Shown piece by piece: positions 36,001 to 44,100 of a stretch of 64,000 nucleotides of DNA. The notes beneath the pieces were generated by a model. It was not told the origin of the DNA and did no database searches. It saw only the letters and a list, made by a program, of their open reading frames with translations. This DNA comes from Syngnathus acus. Lineage: Eukaryota > Chordata > Actinopteri > Syngnathiformes > Syngnathidae. The DNA lies in NCBI RefSeq assembly GCF_901709675.1, contig NC_051089.1, positions 16,107,976 to 16,171,975 of the forward strand. The letters run 5' to 3'. Within the stretch, counting starts at the first letter, position 1. The number at the start of each line of letters is the position of its first letter. The translations under genes were made by a program, and so were the position numbers.

Positions 36001-38195
36001 CTCGTTTTATTCACACTTAAATTAAAACCAAAAAAGACCATCTCCACGGCTGAGTATTGAGTATTCATAGTTTTTTTACAGTCCCTCCCAAAATTTGGGA
36101 ACGGCAAGGTGAACCTCTTTGCTTTTGATACTTACTGAAGAAATTCTGGTTTCAGATCAAAAGATTAATATGGGACAAAAGTTCAAAAGGCCACATGATG
36201 GCAGCAGCAGAATGAATTCTGAAGTCTCCAGAAACAATTTGTCTGGCAATTTACAAAACATGATATCCAAAGTAATTGTGAGAAGTTTCACCACGCACCC
36301 AAAGGGCTTCATCGTTCCAAGGGGGGGGGATTAAGAAACCAATCTCTCAACCCACTTATGGTTCACATACAGTGGTTAGATGCCAAATCATTCAACACTA
36401 TGATTGCAGAGTCTTTCCACTCCATGTTCCAGGTCATGTAAATATTGCTGCAACTACACTGTTTTGTTTTCTTTTTCCACACAATGATATTTAATCGAGG
36501 TCAATTCTATGTGGATTTTTGCTGAGTCCTTTACACCCATAAATAGCAGGGGTCCACTATATTTCCAACTCCAGTTGTTTTGCTGGCAGTGTGTCAGTGG
36601 TCAACTTCAGCTTTACACATTTCTGTCTTACAGAGGCAGGCACTCATGCACCATGGTTTTTTTTTTAACTCAAACACACATCCTTTTTCAATGACCATTA
36701 GACCTTCAAGTTAAGATAGTGAGTTTATTGTCCACAATTACTCACTGTAAATTTGACAAATGCCTTGAGGTTTTTTTTTTTATGACGTTGCTGATAAACA
36801 TCACAATGTGGATATTAAATGAGTGAACCCAGATATTGTTGTCCAGTTAATGTTAAAACATTTATGAGGATACCAAAATATTTGTATTTATTTTTATTTC
36901 TGTGACATAACTATATAATTTTAAATGTGTAACCCATGGGCATGACCTAAATTCTACCACTTAGACTTAGACAAACTTTATTGTCATTTTGTCAACACTG
37001 GGTGTACACAAAACAAAATTACGTTGCATACGGCTTTCAACAATGTACCACATTCAATTACTACTTGTCTGTGGTTCCTGACACTTTTGTCTTCAAAAAG
37101 TGAAAAGAATGCTGGATTGGATTACTCAAAACTGTCTACACTTAAATCAAAACTTGACTTTTTTCTTTGTGCAGGCGTTGTATAAAGGTGTTCTATCGAG
37201 GAAACAAACTGTCCAAATACATCTCGACCTAACTAGTTCTATCAAGGAAACAAACTGTCCAAATACATCTCGACCTAACTACAAAGCACGTCAAGTTCAA
37301 TCGGTTCAAACACAGGTGTCAAAGTCAAGGCCCGGGGGCCAGACACGGCCCGCCATATCATTTTATGTGGCCCGCGAAGACAAATTGTGCATTAAATTCG
37401 TGTGTCATTACTAAAATTGCAAACTGTCTTCAAATATTTGACCAGCTTTTACTAGTCTGATTTGAAAACGAGTTATTCACACATTTATTTGGGTAGAGCG
37501 TCATATCGGCCCTCCGAAAGAAACTATGACTACACAGCGGCCCGTGAAAAAAAAATTAGTTTGACAATCCTGGTTTAAAAGAACAAAAAAATAAATATAA
37601 TACATCAATCTAACAGACACATAATTGTAGGTGGACTTGTAATCATAATTTATAACTGTAATAATCAATAAACCTATGTTCAAAAATAGCAAGTTTCTAT
37701 GTCCAAATAAAGGTATAGCTAGTAATCCATTGCTAAGAATAAAATTAAGAGTGAATTTCGACTGTCGCAGTGGAGCCTCTCAGAGTTCCAACGGAAGGGG
37801 CCAGTAGAAAAGAAAGACCAGATGCAAACTCAGCACAAATGGGAGCATATTGCACTCTTTGGTACTTGAGATGCCCAGCAAGGGGAACTGGTGACTACTG
37901 ATGCGATGTTAAGGAACCACTTTCCCATTTTCTGTTTCAGTCACAATGATCATTGTTGAATTCCAAAGTGAAACATTCCATAAAATTCAAGGGGCACAAC
38001 AATGTAACTGATAAGTGGCGCACACAAGAGGTCAAGATAACAGAATAAACAAAGAGCATTTACCCTGGAGACAGTGAGGTCCGTCATCAGCTGTTCGAAG
38101 GCTCGCGTCTCCTCTGCTTGCTTCTGGTTATGCAGGGCAATCTTTTCACTGAACTTCCTGGGGTTCGAACCCCCTGTGCCCGGGGAGCCTGACAT
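11890..38195 (-). CDS. crtc3: crtc3: CREB-regulated transcription coactivator 3, complete CDS in 14 exons
   Basis: Spliced CDS, all minus strand: 38195-38064, 32607-32497, 30904-30776, 28699-28638, 21669-21566, 20086-20036, 19944-19859, 19247-19198, 17464-17244, 15603-15368, 13938-13765, 13664-13581, 12521-12317, 12095-11890. Together 1,851 nt, 616 residues plus TGA, close to the 619 residues of human CRTC3. Every junction keeps frame. CRTCs bind the CREB bZIP in the nucleus and are held in the cytoplasm by SIK/AMPK phosphorylation and 14-3-3. Visible parts: N-terminal CREB-binding domain (residues 1-44), GGSLPNVNQ site (Ser66), RTNSDSALH kinase site (Ser148), RPKSCEVPG (Ser235), central Ser/Pro-rich region, C-terminal transactivation domain ending FRSDRL. 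The N-terminal [13 protein letters not shown] stretch is CRTC3-type, as is the iqgap1 neighbour. The middle reads more like CRTC1/2. An optional exon in intron 4, as in CRTC2/3 of mammals, may have been missed. Confidence 0.95.
12317..12521 (-). CDS. crtc3: crtc3 exon 13 (transactivation domain)
   Basis: 205 nt, residues 481-548. Contains [25 protein letters not shown] and [10 protein letters not shown], conserved in the CRTC C-terminal transactivation domain. Acceptor GACTAG|T, donor ACTG|GTGAG, phase 1. Confidence 0.93.
12775..13498. repeat. element with internal tandem units in crtc3 intron 12
   Basis: About four diverged units of roughly 170 bp, each with AAGTGTTTA..AATACAATAAA, then GTCTTG(T/C)G(C/T)GGAT, then a GC-rich or AT-rich spacer. 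It ends CGCGGAT...AATGAGGGATTACTGTA, matching the right end of the element at 17834-18511. The left terminus was not found, so the copy is truncated or rearranged. Confidence 0.65.
13581..13664 (-). CDS. crtc3: crtc3 exon 12
   Basis: 28 codons, residues 453-480: [20 protein letters not shown] then QNKTFQYQ. This aligns with the FGDAYYEQQ region of CRTC1. Acceptor TTCCAG, donor CAG|GTGGGT, phase 0. Confidence 0.9.
13765..13938 (-). CDS. crtc3: crtc3 exon 11 (Gln/His-rich)
   Basis: 58 codons, residues 395-452. [12 protein letters not shown] resembles the SPPPPYP motif of CRTC3 and is followed by a low-complexity QQQHQHQHQ tract that may vary in length. Phase 0 at both ends; donor CAA|GTCAGT. 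Confidence 0.9.
13997..14367. mobile_element. 371-bp TTAA-type miniature element (piggyBac-like)
   Basis: Perfect 15-bp terminal inverted repeats GGGTGTATTCAGACC / GGTCTGAATACACCC, flanked by TTAA on the left and TTAG on the right. This is consistent with a TTAA target duplication with one substitution. No coding capacity. Lies in crtc3 intron 10. The flanks could also be read as TTA (Harbinger-like), so the superfamily is tentative. Confidence 0.8.
15368..15603 (-). CDS. crtc3: crtc3 exon 10 (Ser/Pro-rich)
   Basis: 236 nt, residues 316-394. Serine-rich repeats of the SSLSNP type, then [15 protein letters not shown] and [13 protein letters not shown], as in CRTC2/3. Phase 1 in, phase 0 out, donor CAG|GTACGG. 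The plus strand also reads open here, but only as a shadow. Confidence 0.93.
15604..17243 (-). other. crtc3: crtc3 intron 9
   Basis: 1.6-kb intron. Contains a fragment of the common teleost repeat (about 16855-16950) and a 20-bp tandem duplication TTAGGGACCTCTACGACAA (17130-17171). No exon was recognised in it. Confidence 0.7.
17244..17464 (-). CDS. crtc3: crtc3 exon 9
   Basis: 221 nt, residues 242-315. Holds [18 protein letters not shown], the best conserved internal block of the family, then LDPED and [12 protein letters not shown]. Acceptor TTGCAG|T, donor CAGG|GTGAG. Confidence 0.95.
17834..18511. mobile_element. 678-bp TIR element, TACAGT family
   Basis: Starts TACAGTCATCCCTCATT and ends with the inverse of TACAGTAATTCCTCATT. 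The interior has two short CGCGG-containing blocks and three copies of a GTTCTAAAAACATATTTACAG unit (about 18085-18215). TA at both outer ends suggests a TA target site. Related ends occur at 13478-13498, 58567-58617 and 63714-64000. It lies in crtc3 intron 8. Confidence 0.75.
19198..19247 (-). CDS. crtc3: crtc3 exon 8 (second 14-3-3 site)
   Basis: 50 nt encoding [16 protein letters not shown] and two bases of Asn. Ser235 in RPKSCEVPG corresponds to Ser275 of human CRTC2. The EVPGIN form resembles CRTC1/2, while human CRTC3 has diverged here. Donor CAA|GTAAGT. Confidence 0.93.
19859..19944 (-). CDS. crtc3: crtc3 exon 7
   Basis: 86 nt. [20 protein letters not shown] followed by PKQLWEAKK. The [10 protein letters not shown] run matches human CRTC3. 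Acceptor CCGCAG, donor AAG|GTGAG, phase 0. Confidence 0.92.
20036..20086 (-). CDS. crtc3: crtc3 exon 6 (51 nt)
   Basis: Short exon encoding [17 protein letters not shown], between a weak acceptor ATGGAG and donor GACG|GTAAG. The sequence is not conserved enough to confirm by itself. The phases (1 in, 1 out) and reading frame fit both neighbours exactly. Skipping it would also keep the frame, so it may be alternative. Confidence 0.75.
21566..21669 (-). CDS. crtc3: crtc3 exon 5 (SIK/AMPK site)
   Basis: 104 nt. Completes Arg145 and continues [20 protein letters not shown]. Ser148 in RTNSDSALH is the position phosphorylated by SIK/AMPK family kinases in CRTCs (Ser171 of human CRTC2), creating a 14-3-3 site. 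Acceptor CACAG|A, donor AATG|GTGAG, phase 1. Confidence 0.93.
21670..28637 (-). other. crtc3: crtc3 intron 4, largest intron
   Basis: Nearly 7 kb, mostly unique AT-rich sequence. Includes a CCAT microsatellite at its upstream end (28285-28344) and a repeat fragment at about 26915-26970. Mammalian CRTC2/3 proteins carry about 20-25 residues (ending FRL.SALN) between exons 4 and 5. I looked for a matching phase 2-2 exon here and did not find one. Confidence 0.6.
28285..28344. repeat. (CCAT)n microsatellite
   Basis: 15 perfect or near-perfect CCAT units in crtc3 intron 4. Confidence 0.97.
28638..28699 (-). CDS. crtc3: crtc3 exon 4
   Basis: 62 nt encoding [20 protein letters not shown] and two bases of the next Arg codon (residues 125-144). 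Acceptor is CCCAC|ATAGAG (AT-AC intron), donor AGAAG|GTGAG, phase 2. The MYLSPP..WR pattern is conserved in CRTC1 and CRTC2. Confidence 0.9.
28700..30775 (-). other. crtc3: crtc3 intron 3: AT-AC (U12-type) intron
   Basis: Intron of 2,076 nt. On the minus strand it opens with ATATCCTACC (U12 consensus ATATCCTT, 7 of 8 matching) and closes with TCCCTTGACCAAAACCCAC. In that end, TCCCTTGAC resembles the U12 branch site TTCCTTAAC, with the branch A at 28711, 11 nt before the terminal AC. The join CAG|ATA gives GRQ-IESSPYG, which lines up with HIDSSPYS of CRTC2 and QADSCPYG of CRTC1. The intron also holds the older repeat at about 28811-29480 and a poly-C run near 29758. Confidence 0.85.
28811..29480. 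mobile_element. decayed interspersed element, CCGTATTTTCCGCAC family
   Basis: Left end CCGTATTTTCCGCACCATAA then AGGCGC; a second AAAAGGCGCACCTTATTAAA block occurs near 29440-29465. This left end is a common fish miniature-element terminus. The matching right end is lost. It lies within the crtc3 AT-AC intron, close to its 3' end. Confidence 0.55.
30776..30904 (-). CDS. crtc3: crtc3 exon 3 (ends at AT-AC donor)
   Basis: 43 codons, residues 82-124. Contains the family signature [16 protein letters not shown] and [13 protein letters not shown]. The 3' boundary falls at CAG|ATATCCT, a U12-type AT-AC donor. No GT donor near the end keeps the conserved residues. Confidence 0.9.
31277..31420. repeat. 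72-bp tandem duplication
   Basis: Two adjacent copies starting CATAATATTGCAATTAGAAA and ending TTGAGAC, differing at a few positions and one indel. In crtc3 intron 2. Confidence 0.9.
32497..32607 (-). CDS. crtc3: crtc3 exon 2
   Basis: 37 codons, residues 45-81, phase 0 at both ends, between acceptor GACAG and donor GTAGG. Begins [13 protein letters not shown], the end of the N-terminal helix, then [13 protein letters not shown] with the serine (Ser66) that matches a known CRTC2 phosphosite (Ser70). Confidence 0.93.
33256..33585 (+). mobile_element. hAT miniature element, copy A
   Basis: About 330 bp. Ends resemble CAGGGGTGTCAAACTC / GAGTTTGACACCCCTG, with AAGGCCCGGGGGCCAGATAC inside the left end. 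Flanks TTCTATAC / TTCTTTAC are 7 of 8 identical, an 8-bp hAT target duplication. In crtc3 intron 1. Confidence 0.85.
34808..35790 (+). mobile_element. internally deleted hAT transposon with transposase start
   Basis: 983 bp between CAGGTTTGTCCAAAGTC and GGTTTGGACACCCCTG, with flanks ACATAAGT / ATATAAGT (7 of 8). Keeps only the N-terminal part of a transposase (34983-35285). GGCCC-rich subterminal blocks resemble those of the miniature copies. Located in crtc3 intron 1. Confidence 0.85.
34983..35285 (+). pseudogene. hAT transposase N-terminal fragment (BED-finger region)
   Basis: 101 codons from [69 protein letters not shown]. This pattern is the N-terminus of Charlie-type hAT transposases and the domesticated GTF2IRD2 tail. 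A typical copy has CLIC and RRHYETKH. Here the second zinc cysteine is Ser and a zinc-ligand histidine appears as Arg, so the finger is broken. The catalytic domain is absent. Confidence 0.8.
37190..37281. repeat. 46-bp tandem duplication
   Basis: Two adjacent copies, GTTCTATCGAGGAAACAAAC... and GTTCTATCAAGGAAACAAAC..., each ending CGACCTAACTA. One substitution, so recent. In crtc3 intron 1, just beside hAT copy B. Confidence 0.93.
37311..37572 (+). mobile_element. hAT miniature element, copy B
   Basis: 262 bp, same family as copy A with an internal deletion. Flanks GGTTCAAA / GTTTAAAA match at 6 of 8. In crtc3 intron 1. Confidence 0.8.
38064..38195 (-). CDS. crtc3: crtc3 exon 1 (start codon, CREB-binding domain)
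   Basis: 44 codons, residues 1-44. It starts at ATG 38195-38193 (MSGSPGTGG) and holds [16 protein letters not shown], the conserved CRTC CREB-binding coiled coil, then [13 protein letters not shown] as in CRTC3. An upstream in-frame TTG at 38204 is not a eukaryotic start. Donor AGG|GTAAAT, phase 0. Confidence 0.95.
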
Positions 38196-38549
38196 CGCTC
38201 TCAAACTTGAGATACTTTTTGGCAGAGAAGTCGGTGGCGGTGCTTGAATCTATATTTCGAGGTCTCTTACTGGGCACTCCATTGGAAAAGACACATAACC
38301 TGTAGATCGACGGTGGCGAAAAATAAATAAATAAATTGACTATTTGCAAATATTAATTATCTGCAAGTGACTCTTAATAACGATGATTTTGACTGAAAAA
38401 GATTCTCCGAAAATTCTGACAGGGGAGTTTCGTTAAAGCCACGTTCACAATACAACAGAAGTTCATACTGACACACAGTCAGCGACCACTTGGACTAGTT
38501 TGACGTTAACATAGCATTAGCTGTCAAAGCTAACAACATAATATGGAAG

Positions 38550-39300
38550 TGGACGGACAGAAGAGGCGCTGCTGCCGCTAGTAGCTAGGCTAGCTATACG
38601 CTGCTGTCAAATCCGCCTGGAACATTTTGCACAAAACCACTTTGCCAACTTGTCGAAACTATACTTGAGCAAACAGCAGACGTATATCTGTGCGAGTTTC
38701 GCTCGAGACAATTAGCCCTTATACTTAAGAAAGTGGAGCGCCCCGATAGCAAATACCTTGCTAACAACGTTAGCTCAGTTCCCAAGCAATGGAGCCAAGC
38801 GTTTCTCGCAAAATTGTATTGCAACAAGTGTCCGCTGGTCCATATCCGGACACAGTCAGTGTCGAGTTTCTTCGACCACAAAGAGAGAAAAAGCTCCTCC
38901 ACGCGAGTAACTGTTTGCACTTGAAACGGTACTAACTCCACAAATTCACACTTTGAACATCTGAACGATTACAGTGAAGTCGAGTCTTGCGTTAATCCAC
39001 GGACAGCAGAAGAGACCTCAAACTCCGACCCGATGACTCCATGAAGAGAAACAAGCGACGCCAAAGGTTAAAACATTTCCTCTTCGCGGATTGAGCCGAA
39101 TTTTTCTGTCGGGTTGCCGCGATCGGTGTCACCCCACTAAATGTCCGTTGACACGGCTTGAACAAGCAGGTCTGACCCAAAGGCTTGTTATCCAGTCTCA
39201 CATTCTCTGCCGCGAGAAAAACATTGCCTTGTTAAATTCCATCGATTCTCTCAACGACCACACGGGGGCGACGACGGCAAGCAATCATGATTTGAGTGAC
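38550..39300 (-). promoter_or_regulatory. crtc3: CpG-rich crtc3 promoter / 5' UTR region
   Basis: About 45 CpGs were counted by eye in roughly 700 bp, in a window where CpG is otherwise sparse, just upstream of crtc3 exon 1. This is typical of a vertebrate housekeeping promoter. A CRE-like half site TGACGT lies at about 38500. The transcription start and any non-coding first exon cannot be placed from sequence. Confidence 0.55.
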
Positions 39301-39656
39301 GGCAGAACGTTCATCTTTAACAGTACTGTACAGTACTGTGATAATAACGTCTTGTTTCGGACAAAGTGATACTTTTCTGTCAAGCAAAGGTAAATTACAC
39401 TTAGGTATCGACATATTCAAAGAAATCACATAATGTTCATTCATAACGAAATAGACTGTTCGTTCCTCGCACTAAAAACCCACAAATCGTCATCAAATGT
39501 GCGCAAGTTATTTTTAGCATTTGTATGGTACAATAACTACACGGTTAAAACTGTCTAACACTTTACTGTAGCTTTTTTTTTTTTTTTAAACTTATATTGC
39601 AACACAGCCCGCAAAACAAATGTCAGATTGGGAGGAAACAGTACATAATTACGAGC

Positions 39657-41080
39657 TTTATTTGAAGGACATAAAATATAACTGTATTTTTGGGACTACA
39701 TTACATTATACTAAAAACTCATCCAAAGTGGAATGAAAGGCATCTTGAGCCGTCACATATAGCAAATATACTGTATTAGAGTGCATAATAGGTATACAGT
39801 AGTAACACAGGTGAAATTTGTGACATTTAATGTTTAGTTAATTTTCATTATTTTGTATGATGATACAAATAAGTATTGTATATGTTTTTCATATAGCTGT
39901 ATAACTACTTTTGCACCATCCTGTGTAATATTTTAAAAAAAAAACAGAGACATTAGTGACATCTCTTTGATATTCCTACTGTAATACTGCAAATACTCCA
40001 GTTCAATTGATATGACCTATATAAGCTTTCCAAACATGAATGCTAGTTGACTAAAACTAAAATATAAATTAAAGTTAATAAGGGTACATTTGTAAACAAA
40101 ATATAAGTCATAAAATGTGTGTGCAGTCTACGTATTTGTATTCCCTTTTATGTTGAACAGATAAAAATACATTATATTTGTTACTTTTGTAACATCATCA
40201 AGGTTCCCTTATATAACACAAATGAACAAAATACAAATGAAGCAATATGAGAAAGCATAGAAATGTTGAACCCTTTCAAAGACAGAATTTTTTTTCAGGA
40301 AGAAAAAAGGCAGCCAAAGCAGAAGGTGTCAGGTCGTTAATGTTTTCTCCAGCAAGAAGCTTTTGTTTTCACGTTTATCTGCGTCTATTTGTTTGTTGCC
40401 CGGGTAATTAGATGGTAGAAGGTTCTTCTAAGATGATTTAAATTAAACTTATTGGACAGGAGGGACATGAGCCAGATGAAACGTCGCTTTATGTTGTTAT
40501 AGAAAATGTTTTCCACATAGAGTTGGATCAAATCTATATCTGTGGATACATTAAAAAAACAATGCAGTGTTGTTTTTTTTATGGGGGGGCTTTAATTTTA
40601 ATATACTGCCCAAAGTCAGCTGGGATAGGCTCCAGTGTGCCCACGACCCTCGTGAGGACAAAGCGGTTCAGAAAATACATGGATGGATTTCACGTGTATG
40701 TGTATATGCATGTATGGGATGGCACTATTGACAGGGGTTCATTACAAAGCAAAGAAAAACACAACCTCTTTACATAAAACATCCATTTTATGAGTGATCA
40801 AAGCCTGTGCACAAGATACTATGTCAAGAGAAAAAAATACAACTCTAACATCCGCTGCGGCTGCAGTTACATAAAATCCTCAAGCAATTATCTGTTGTGT
40901 TGGCCTGAGTGCCACAAATGGAATGGAAACGGCTGCACATGTTTTAAAAGTACATTTGCAAAGGCATGTAAGACAAGTGCGCTGGGAAAAGTGTGAGACA
41001 ACCATAATATTTAAGGCAAGGCTTTCAGCAAGCCTACTTGTGGTCAAATAAGTCTGTTGCTTTCTTAGGAACTCTTTTCC
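39657..41080 (-). other. iqgap1: probable iqgap1 3' UTR with candidate poly(A) signal
   Basis: AT-rich non-coding sequence after the iqgap1 stop. AATAAA on the minus strand at 39662-39657 is the clearest candidate signal, giving a UTR of about 1.4 kb. It contains a fragment of the common teleost repeat at about 40612-40690. Confidence 0.45.
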
Positions 41081-41194
41081 TTATTTCCCGTAAAATTTCT
41101 TGTTGAGCAAGAAAATAAGCAGGTTGACATTTACTGTCGCCCTGTCGAAGATTTTCATCACTGCCACACCTTCGTACTGCAGTTGGAGGAGATC
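41081..41194 (-). CDS. iqgap1: iqgap1 visible exon 33 (C-terminus and stop)
   Basis: 38 codons with TAA at 41083-41081: DLLQLQYEGVAVMKIFDRAT then VNVNLLIFLLNKKFYGK, the terminal IQGAP signature. Acceptor TCCCAG. Confidence 0.97.
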   Translation of the reverse strand, partial: DLLQLQYEGVAVMKIFDRATVNVNLLIFLLNKKFYGK

Positions 41195-44100
41195 CTGGGA
41201 GCAATAAAAGAAAACCAAATCAAAATCCACTTACAATATGTGTACAATATACTTTATGTAAAAAGAGTTAATCAAGCATACCTGATATTCCAGCTGTAAT
41301 GTCTCCAAGTGTACTCCCATAAACTTAGCCTTCACGTCAAAGACTCCAACAGCCTCGGATGGAGAAATCTCAAAAATAACATTCTTGAACCTATGAGGAG
41401 AACATTAGTATCAATTTTTTTAGCTTGACTTATTGAAATACTTAAAAACGTAACACTTCAATCCTACACATTTATTGACAAATCTTCTTATTACATGAAA
41501 AATGCATTCTATTCATTATAGGAGAGGTGTCTCAAAGGTTTCTGGTCTGACCTTGAAAACAAACGCACCCCACTGCTGTCATACAGCAGATGGGCCAAAT
41601 CTGTGACGAACACAACTACTCCATCACTAGGGATCAACACACCTTTGCTTAAAAAAAAACTTGGATAATGTTTCGTTCTTGCGAAAAATAATGTAAGCAC
41701 AGGTTTAAGTGAGCACTTCAGGCAACTGTGGATCTGGAATCCATCTTTACCCTCCCAATTAACCTGTCAGACTTATTTTAATTCCCCAGACATGAACTGC
41801 ATGGTCAACATTTACTAGAAAGTTCCTCAGCCTGCATGACAATCCTTTACACAGTGATACCATTTTGTGATAGTCGACCCAAAAATGTTCCCTGTTTAAT
41901 TCATATTTCAGAAACAAAATATGAATCAGAACACTGTTTTGACTAGTGGGTCTTATCAGAGCATACTATTACAAAAAAAACTTCTGGGTTGACTTCCTAT
42001 TTAATGCATGCTGCCTGAGCAATCAAAAGTTATGAGCTTTCAAAGTTGCTTTTTGGCCTTGCTGCTTCCAAATAAGCGATATCTCCAGATTCTCTGAATG
42101 TTTTGATAATATTATGGCCTACAGATGAAGAAATCCCTAAATTCCTTGTTGGATTATTTCCTCACTGAGTTGTTCAAAAAGTTTTCAAAACATTGTCGCC
42201 TCATCCTTGCTTGTGAAAAATCGGAACCTTCCTGGGATGCTTTTTTTAATACCCATTCATGACACCCACCTGTTGGGTTCAGTTCCGGGGTTCTACTGTA
42301 TGTTCAATCGATGGATTGAAAATAATTTGCAAATCATTGTATTCCATTTTTATTTCCATTTTAGTTAGGCTCCCAACTTCATTGGAATTGATGTTTGTGC
42401 TCTCTCATATAAGCTGGTGGGGTCTCCATTTTGAAGACACCCTGAAGTTTAAAATATGGTTTGTTGGCAAGTGTAAAACTTACTGGTTAGGCTGCAGATC
42501 TTCGATTGAAATCAGCACTCCCTTCTCATATAGACGTGCGGCAGTGTATTTCTGTGAAACTTGTTTGCTCTTCTTGGCCTTGTTGGCACCAGGTTTTGAC
42601 AACCTGAGAAGAAAACAATCATCATTCAGCAAAGGATGATTAAGATCAATATTTAAAAGAGATGAATGAAAACAAGAAATGTGACGACACTTACTTGCCC
42701 TTGCTGGCCAAGTTGTCCATGCATGTTTTGATATACTGATTGTATGAATCAATCTGCACATTGTAGAACTGAGTTTTTGAATTCAGGCCCGTGTTGGTTT
42801 GCTGGAGTCTAACGAGCTCCGCTTTTCTGCGTTGACGATAACGTCTCTGATTTCTGATGTCCTGTCATGCGCACAGACAAATTGTAATAGTGTACAAAAT
42901 TAATGTTTTGATAATTGACAGCAAGATGATATTGCATTCTTTCAAACCTTGGCTATGTCATTGATGAGGTCCTGTTGGCGGTTCTCAGAATTAACTTTGC
43001 CAAGCTCTGCTAGCCGCTGCAGGTTACTTCTGATCTTCTCCTTTTTCCCTTGTAATGTTAGGCTGTCGTCCACCACCGGTTTGACTTGCTTTATCTTCTC
43101 TGGAGTCTTGGCATCGCGGATGGCCCTCCTCTGCATAGCACGCTGGTACTCTGCTTCCTGTAACCACAAAATAAACTAGAGTATGCGTATAGGAACATGT
43201 TCTTTTGAACAGAGCCACGGCTTCTTTTTGTTACTTCAAAAACTTGCATCAAGATTTTTTTTCATTCAAGTGTGCTCAAAGGAAATCAAATTTGACAATA
43301 GCACGAGAACGGGAATTCCCAATTCCAATATTTCCCAATGTGCAATATAGTGTAATGGCAGTTCCGTAAAATGTTTTTACAGCCCAAACTGTCGGAAAAC
43401 AAGGAAATATTCCCTTTCAAATGACAGTTGTACCTCACGTTACAAACCTAATTCGTTCCATGAGCCTGTTTGTAACTTGAAACGTTCATAAAATAATTTG
43501 AAATGCACTTAATCTGTCGTAATCTGGGTCTGGGACAGATTAATTTACATCCATCCGCTCATCCATGTTGACATGGGTCGCATAACAAAACGTGTACAAG
43601 TGTGTAACAGGAGGCATATTTTCTACTAAGAAAATGTAAACGTTGGTTCCACTGTAAATGAAATACAAATGTGACACTCTGCTTGTTATCTGGTGAGGGT
43701 CTGGTTTGGTAACAGTCATAACTCACTGAAACTGACAGAAAAGAATTTTTTGGTGTATTGTAACCTGATCTGGACCAGCTGATGAATCCAGTATCTCAGT
43801 CAGCGTCTCTCCAGGCTGGAACCGGATCACATCAACAATCAGCCTCTTGGTGCTAAAATGACACGACCAAAAATTACATATATAAGCAATTGCATGACTC
43901 AAAGATACATGAATCAAATTGTATGAACTCACTTGAGTAGGAGGGTCTTGGCATCCACCTCACTATTGGCCTCACCAGCGACATCAAATTTGTTGGTCAG
44001 TGTAAGTGAAACCTCAGTTTTGCCCATTAGGTCTCTGTTGGGGTCACCGGGTGGGAGAGGATTTTCACCTGTTTAACACAACACTTTGTCAGTAAAGCAT

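Noticed and set aside
38150-38180. GGTTCGAAC-type B-box resembling a tRNA T-loop on the minus strand
   Set aside because: It lies inside crtc3 exon 1 and encodes Gly-Gly-Ser-Asn-Pro. No A-box or cloverleaf fits around it.
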